A stretch of DNA of 24,754 nucleotides from CAUYXJ01 sp963577065 (GTDB lineage: Bacteria; Chloroflexota; Dehalococcoidia; Tepidiformales; Tepidiformaceae). The stretch is from contig CAUYXJ010000043.1 of the NCBI GenBank assembly GCA_963577065.1, positions 1 through 24,754 of the forward strand, given 5' to 3'. A model generated the notes under the pieces. That model worked only from the letters and a program-made list of their open reading frames with translations. It did no database searches and was not told the origin of the DNA. Positions 22,064 through 24,754 of this stretch are shown here, in pieces. The position numbers and the translations under genes were made by a program. Position 1 is the stretch's first letter. Each line of letters begins with the position of its first letter.

Positions 22064-22204
22064 CCCACGCCGCCTCGACCGCGGGATAGACTCCCGCCCT
22101 ACTCTCCACGGAGGTCCCCGATGGCCGAAAGTAAGCTCGTCGCGATGCTCTTCGATGCTTGGGACGACCTCGACCGCGCCTCTGAAGGCGTCACCGCGGA
22201 GGAG
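22064..22204 (+). repeat. 141-bp direct repeat, copy 2 (DinB promoter and 5' end)
   Basis: Counterpart of 20852-20992. Both copies have the same length because two 1-bp indels in the promoter region balance each other. Confidence 0.85.
22087..22092 (+). promoter_or_regulatory. -10 hexamer TAGACT of the DinB gene
   Basis: TAGACT sits in the centre of GCGGGA-TAGAC-TCCCGC (22081-22097). It gives a leader of about 22 nt with ACGGAGG ending 7 nt before the ATG at 22121. Confidence 0.5.
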
Positions 22205-22609
22205 GCGACGGCGCAGCCGGAGGGGGGCAGCTCCTTCGGCTGGACGCTGCGTCACCTAGCCGGCGGCCTCGACTTCTGGGTCAATACGCAGCTGCGAGGT
22301 GGGTCGCAGCACCCGACCTTCGCCGCCGAGCACGCGAAGTACGAATTCAGCGGCGCCTGCGGGGACTGGGACGCCATCGCCGCCGCCGCGCGCGATGTGC
22401 GCCGCGACATCGAATCCTATCTGCGCCCCCTCTCTGAGGACGACCTCGCCACGATCGAGGTGCCGGGCCAGGGGCCGTACCCGGCGGTGTCGCTGCGCTA
22501 CATGGTCTCGCGCTCGATCGCCCACACGTACTTCCACATCGGCGAAGTGGCGACGAAACGCGGCCTAACCGGCGACTTCCCCGGCCCCCTCCCGAACGTC
22601 ATTGAGTAG
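22121..22609 (+). CDS. DinB family protein
   Basis: The 162-residue protein is a four-helix-bundle DinB family member, which includes thiol S-transferases and proteins of unknown role. The three metal-binding histidines are visible: His45 in WTLRHLAGGLDFW, and His135 and His139 in SIAHTYFHIGEVATKRG. The ATG follows ACGGAGG at good spacing. Many such proteins use bacillithiol, mycothiol or another thiol; the thiol here is unknown. It is paralogous to the truncated copy at 20909. Its stop lies 7 nt before the ATG of the following ABM-like gene, or overlaps it by 8 nt if that gene starts at TTG 22602, so the two are probably one transcript. Confidence 0.88.
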   Translation: MAESKLVAMLFDAWDDLDRASEGVTAEEATAQPEGGSSFGWTLRHLAGGLDFWVNTQLRGGSQHPTFAAEHAKYEFSGACGDWDAIAAAARDVRRDIESYLRPLSEDDLATIEVPGQGPYPAVSLRYMVSRSIAHTYFHIGEVATKRGLTGDFPGPLPNVIE

Positions 22610-22616
22610 CACGGAC

Positions 22617-23289
22617 ATGATTACCTGGACCGTAGGGCTGACCGCACGATCGGGCCGTGAGAACAGCTTCGTAGCGCTCGCGAACGAGCTCACGGAGACC
22701 TCGAATCGGCTCGACGCGGGCTGCGTCGTTTACATCTGCCTGCAGAACCTCGAGGACGCGCGCGACTTCCTCTGGTACGAGCAGTGGGCGACGATGCCCC
22801 TGCTCGAGAAGCACGTCGCGCGCATCAGCCCGATGCTCCGCGGCAGCAGCGATGGGCCCGAGGGTTCCGAGGCCTCACGACTCGATGCGGCGATCGAGCG
22901 CCGTGAACAGCTCGGCTACGACGTCCTTCAGGACGCGGAGCCGGCACCCCGCGACTGGGCCGCGGCGGGAATCACGAGTTGGGTCGAAGTACGAACCAAG
23001 CCAGGTCGCGAGCAGGGTTTCAGGCGGATTGCGGCTGAGCTGAGCCGCAGCGGCCAGGCCAGCGAAGGATGCATCTCGCACATCGCCCACCAACGCGAGG
23101 ACGACCCCCCGCCTCTTCAGCTGGCTCGAGCAGTGGCGGAACGAGGACGCGCTGGCCACGCGCATGGCAGCGCTGACGGCGGGCTACGGCCCGCCGCGCG
23201 GCAGCGAGGGTCTCGACGCTCTCCCCGCCGCCATCGCCGACGAACTCGAGTCGATCGCCGTGATGCGCTGCCGGGTGGTCGCGGCGTGA
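22617..23289 (+). pseudogene. Two-domain ABM-like (antibiotic biosynthesis monooxygenase fold) gene, frameshifted
   Basis: The gene encodes two tandem ferredoxin-like ABM units. The first reads ITWTVGLTARSGRENSFVAL to FLWYEQWATMPLLEKHVARI. The second begins SWVEVRTKPGREQGFRRIAA and GCISHIAHQRED, then changes frame in a run of six C at 23105-23110. The +1 frame continues RLFSWLEQWRNEDALATRMA and ends VMRCRVVAA at TGA 23287-23289, matching the first unit's YEQW region. Five C instead of six would restore one ORF of about 223 residues. Without it the original frame runs on to 23441 as Arg-rich nonsense. Sequencing error or a true recent mutation are both possible. ABM proteins are small oxygenases or stress-related. 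TTG 22602 is an alternative start. Confidence 0.78.
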
Positions 23290-23570
23290 TCGCGCCGCGG
23301 CGTCCCGCCCGCCGCGTCCTGCCGGCCGCGCTGCGGCTGCGGATTGCGCTCCAGTCGCCGAGCCTGGGGCGACCGAACTGGTCATCGATCCGAAGCTGGC
23401 ACCGGGCTACGGCGGCGTGCGCATTTGGACGACGCGCGTAATTTCACCGTTCACTGACCGAAGGAAGAATGGCGCCGCGAGGATCCCGGCGAGAGCCAGC
23501 ACGTACCCACGCCCCGTATCCTCGCTCGGGGACCCGCTCCACATGAATCTGTTTGGGCGAGGCTGAAGCT
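23290..23570. other. Intergenic region before the alcohol dehydrogenase
   Basis: No clear gene. A short forward stretch reads TELVIDPKLAPGYGGVRIWT, protein-like but without a start or family. A TATCCT hexamer at 23517-23522 could be the dehydrogenase -10. It is followed by a 7-codon ORF (MNLFGRG, stop 4 nt before the dehydrogenase ATG) that could act as a leader. Confidence 0.4.
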
Positions 23571-24662
23571 ATGAAGGCCAGCGTTCTCTACGAGGTGAAC
23601 GAACCGCTCGCGATCGTGGAGCTCGAGCAGGAGGCCCCGCAAGCGGGCGAGGTGCTCGTCCGGATCGGCGCGGCCGGGCTCTGCGCGAGCGACCATCACA
23701 TCATGACGGGCACGGGCGCCCTCCCCTTGCCCGTGGTGCTCGGCCACGAAGGCGCGGGCACGGTCGCGGCGGTGGGCGCGGGCGTCACGAACGTGGCCCC
23801 CGGCGATCGCTGCACGCTTTCGTTCATCTCGAACTGCGGGCACTGCCGCACCTGCCGCCGCGGTCACCCCCAACTCTGCGAGACGAACCGCGCGACGGGC
23901 GCGCGCCAGTTCGACGGGACGCTTCGCCTCCGCGACGGCGCCGGCGCTGAGGTCCATCAGATGGCGAAGCTCGGGGTCTTCGGCGAGCGCGTCGTCGCGC
24001 CAGCGCAGGCCTGTTACCCGATCCCCGACGGTCTTTCGATGGAAGAGGCCGCGCTCGTCGGTTGCTGTGTGACCACCGGTGTCGGCGCGGTCATCAACCA
24101 GCCGGCGATTTCCGTGGGCGCGACAGTGGCGGTCTGGGGCTGCGGTGGGGTGGGGCTGAACGTCATCCAAGGTGCGCGAGCGATGAACGCCGCGCGGATT
24201 ATCGCCGTGGACGTGCGCGCACCGGCCCTGGAATTCGCGAAGGCGTTTGGCGCCACCGACTTCGTCGACGCGAGCGAACGCGATCCCGTGCAGGCGATCA
24301 AGGAGCTCACGGGCGGGGTCGACTTCGCCTTCGACGCGATCGGCAATCGTGTCGCCACGCAGCAAGCGTTCGAATCACTCGCGCCTCTGGGCACGGCCGT
24401 GATGGTGGGCCTCGCGCCCCTTGGCGAGGAGGCTGCCATCGACATGGTCTCGCTCGTGCGCGGGCAGAAGACGCTCGTTGGCTCGTACTACGGTTCCGCA
24501 AGCCCGCACGAGACCTTCGCCAAGGTCATCAGCCTCTGGCAACGGGGGGCGCTCGACATCGCTGGATTGGTCACGCGCCGCTACCCGCTCGACGACATCA
24601 ACCGTGGCTTCGACGACCTCGCGGCCGGCAACGACGGCCGCGGCGTGATCGTCTTCGACTAG
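23571..24662 (+). CDS. Zinc-dependent alcohol dehydrogenase (class III-like MDR family)
   Basis: The 363-residue protein is a medium-chain dehydrogenase. Catalytic zinc ligands are Cys38 (GLCASDHH), His59 (LGHEGAG) and a Cys at 165/166 (VGCCVTTG). The structural zinc lobe has Cys89, 92, 95 and 103 (CGHCRTCRRGHPQLC). The cofactor loop WGCGGVGLNV (189-198) and an acidic residue in IIAVDVR favour NAD(H). The GLEFAKAFGATDFVD-like segment and C-terminal LVTRRYPLDDINRGFDDLAAG are typical of the S-(hydroxymethyl)glutathione/mycothiol dehydrogenase-like group. The actual alcohol is not known. ATG 23571 is preceded by GCGAGG about 8 nt upstream; a TTG six codons earlier is less likely. It converges on tag with 3 bp between the stops. 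Confidence 0.92.
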   Translation: MKASVLYEVNEPLAIVELEQEAPQAGEVLVRIGAAGLCASDHHIMTGTGALPLPVVLGHEGAGTVAAVGAGVTNVAPGDRCTLSFISNCGHCRTCRRGHPQLCETNRATGARQFDGTLRLRDGAGAEVHQMAKLGVFGERVVAPAQACYPIPDGLSMEEAALVGCCVTTGVGAVINQPAISVGATVAVWGCGGVGLNVIQGARAMNAARIIAVDVRAPALEFAKAFGATDFVDASERDPVQAIKELTGGVDFAFDAIGNRVATQQAFESLAPLGTAVMVGLAPLGEEAAIDMVSLVRGQKTLVGSYYGSASPHETFAKVISLWQRGALDIAGLVTRRYPLDDINRGFDDLAAGNDGRGVIVFD

Positions 24663-24665
24663 GCC

Positions 24666-24754
24666 TTACAGCGCTCCGTATCGATAGCAGCTCGGCGTGT
24701 GGTCGTTCACCAGGCCCGCGGATTGCATGAAGGCGTAGCAGATCGTCGGGCCGA
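24666..24754 (-). CDS. tag: DNA-3-methyladenine glycosylase I, C-terminal end (runs off right edge)
   Basis: The reverse strand from the window edge to TAA at 24668-24666 reads GPTICYAFMQSAGLVNDHTP followed by SCYRYGAL. This is the conserved end of Tag: the Y-A-F-M-Q-x-x-G helix and the zinc-snap pair His and Cys in NDHTPSC (H-x3-C). Tag removes 3-methyladenine from alkylated DNA to begin base-excision repair. Only about 28 codons are inside the window, so nothing can be said of the start or promoter. Confidence 0.85.
   Translation of the reverse strand, partial: GPTICYAFMQSAGLVNDHTPSCYRYGAL

Noticed and set aside
20691..22109. Reverse frame of 472 codons opposite the lipoprotein end and methyltransferase
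   Set aside because: It covers two supported forward genes; no motif or promoter supports it.
1..24754. CRISPR array or defence island
   Set aside because: No array of regularly spaced repeats and no Cas, restriction or toxin-antitoxin family was recognised on either strand.

Overview
The window is GC-rich bacterial chromosome with short intergenic gaps. Several traits point to an aerobic Chloroflexota lineage, perhaps Dehalococcoidia or a relative: a DUF951 protein, type 2 orotidine-phosphate decarboxylase, lipoproteins with Thr/Pro-rich stalks, CaiB and acyl-CoA dehydrogenase-like genes, and frequent -10 hexamers 6-7 nt before start codons. This placement is inference; there is no rRNA or other phylogenetic marker to settle it.

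Left part (1-8089). A four-gene minus-strand operon murI-pyrF-DUF951-MFS is joined by ATGA/GTGA overlaps; the MFS gene runs off the left edge. Divergent from murI is a ComB-like phosphatase gene. It ends on a CTAG shared with the end of a second minus-strand operon: MoxR ATPase, DUF58 protein and DUF4129 membrane protein. A metallo-beta-lactamase-fold hydrolase gene with a winged-helix tail starts divergently from moxR.

Middle part (8090-13734). A lipoprotein ORF passes in frame into the C-terminal half of a BKACE (DUF849) enzyme, so it is chimeric. It faces an SDR gene. Next comes about 1.1 kb without intact genes, holding an exact 68-bp direct repeat, several inverted repeats and coding debris. 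Then follow a phage terminase small subunit gene, a small basic protein gene and a tyrosine integrase gene, together the remnant or minimal form of an integrative element. It ends near an intact tRNA-Leu(UAA).

Right part (13735-24754). The order is a CaiB/BaiF CoA-transferase, a beta-propeller lipoprotein with a C-terminal SH3-like domain, a DUF402 protein, an acyl-CoA dehydrogenase-like flavoprotein with a clear intrinsic terminator, a small unidentified ORF, and a third lipoprotein whose signal peptide seems frameshifted. After these, a SAM methyltransferase gene sits between a truncated 30-codon copy of a DinB gene and the full-length DinB gene. The window closes with a two-domain ABM-like gene frameshifted in a C run, a zinc alcohol dehydrogenase, and the 3' end of tag (3-methyladenine DNA glycosylase I).

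The main points of interest are the lipoprotein family of which one member is fused to BKACE, the methyltransferase that took over a DinB promoter and leader, the integrase/terS unit, and the recurring leaderless promoter architecture.
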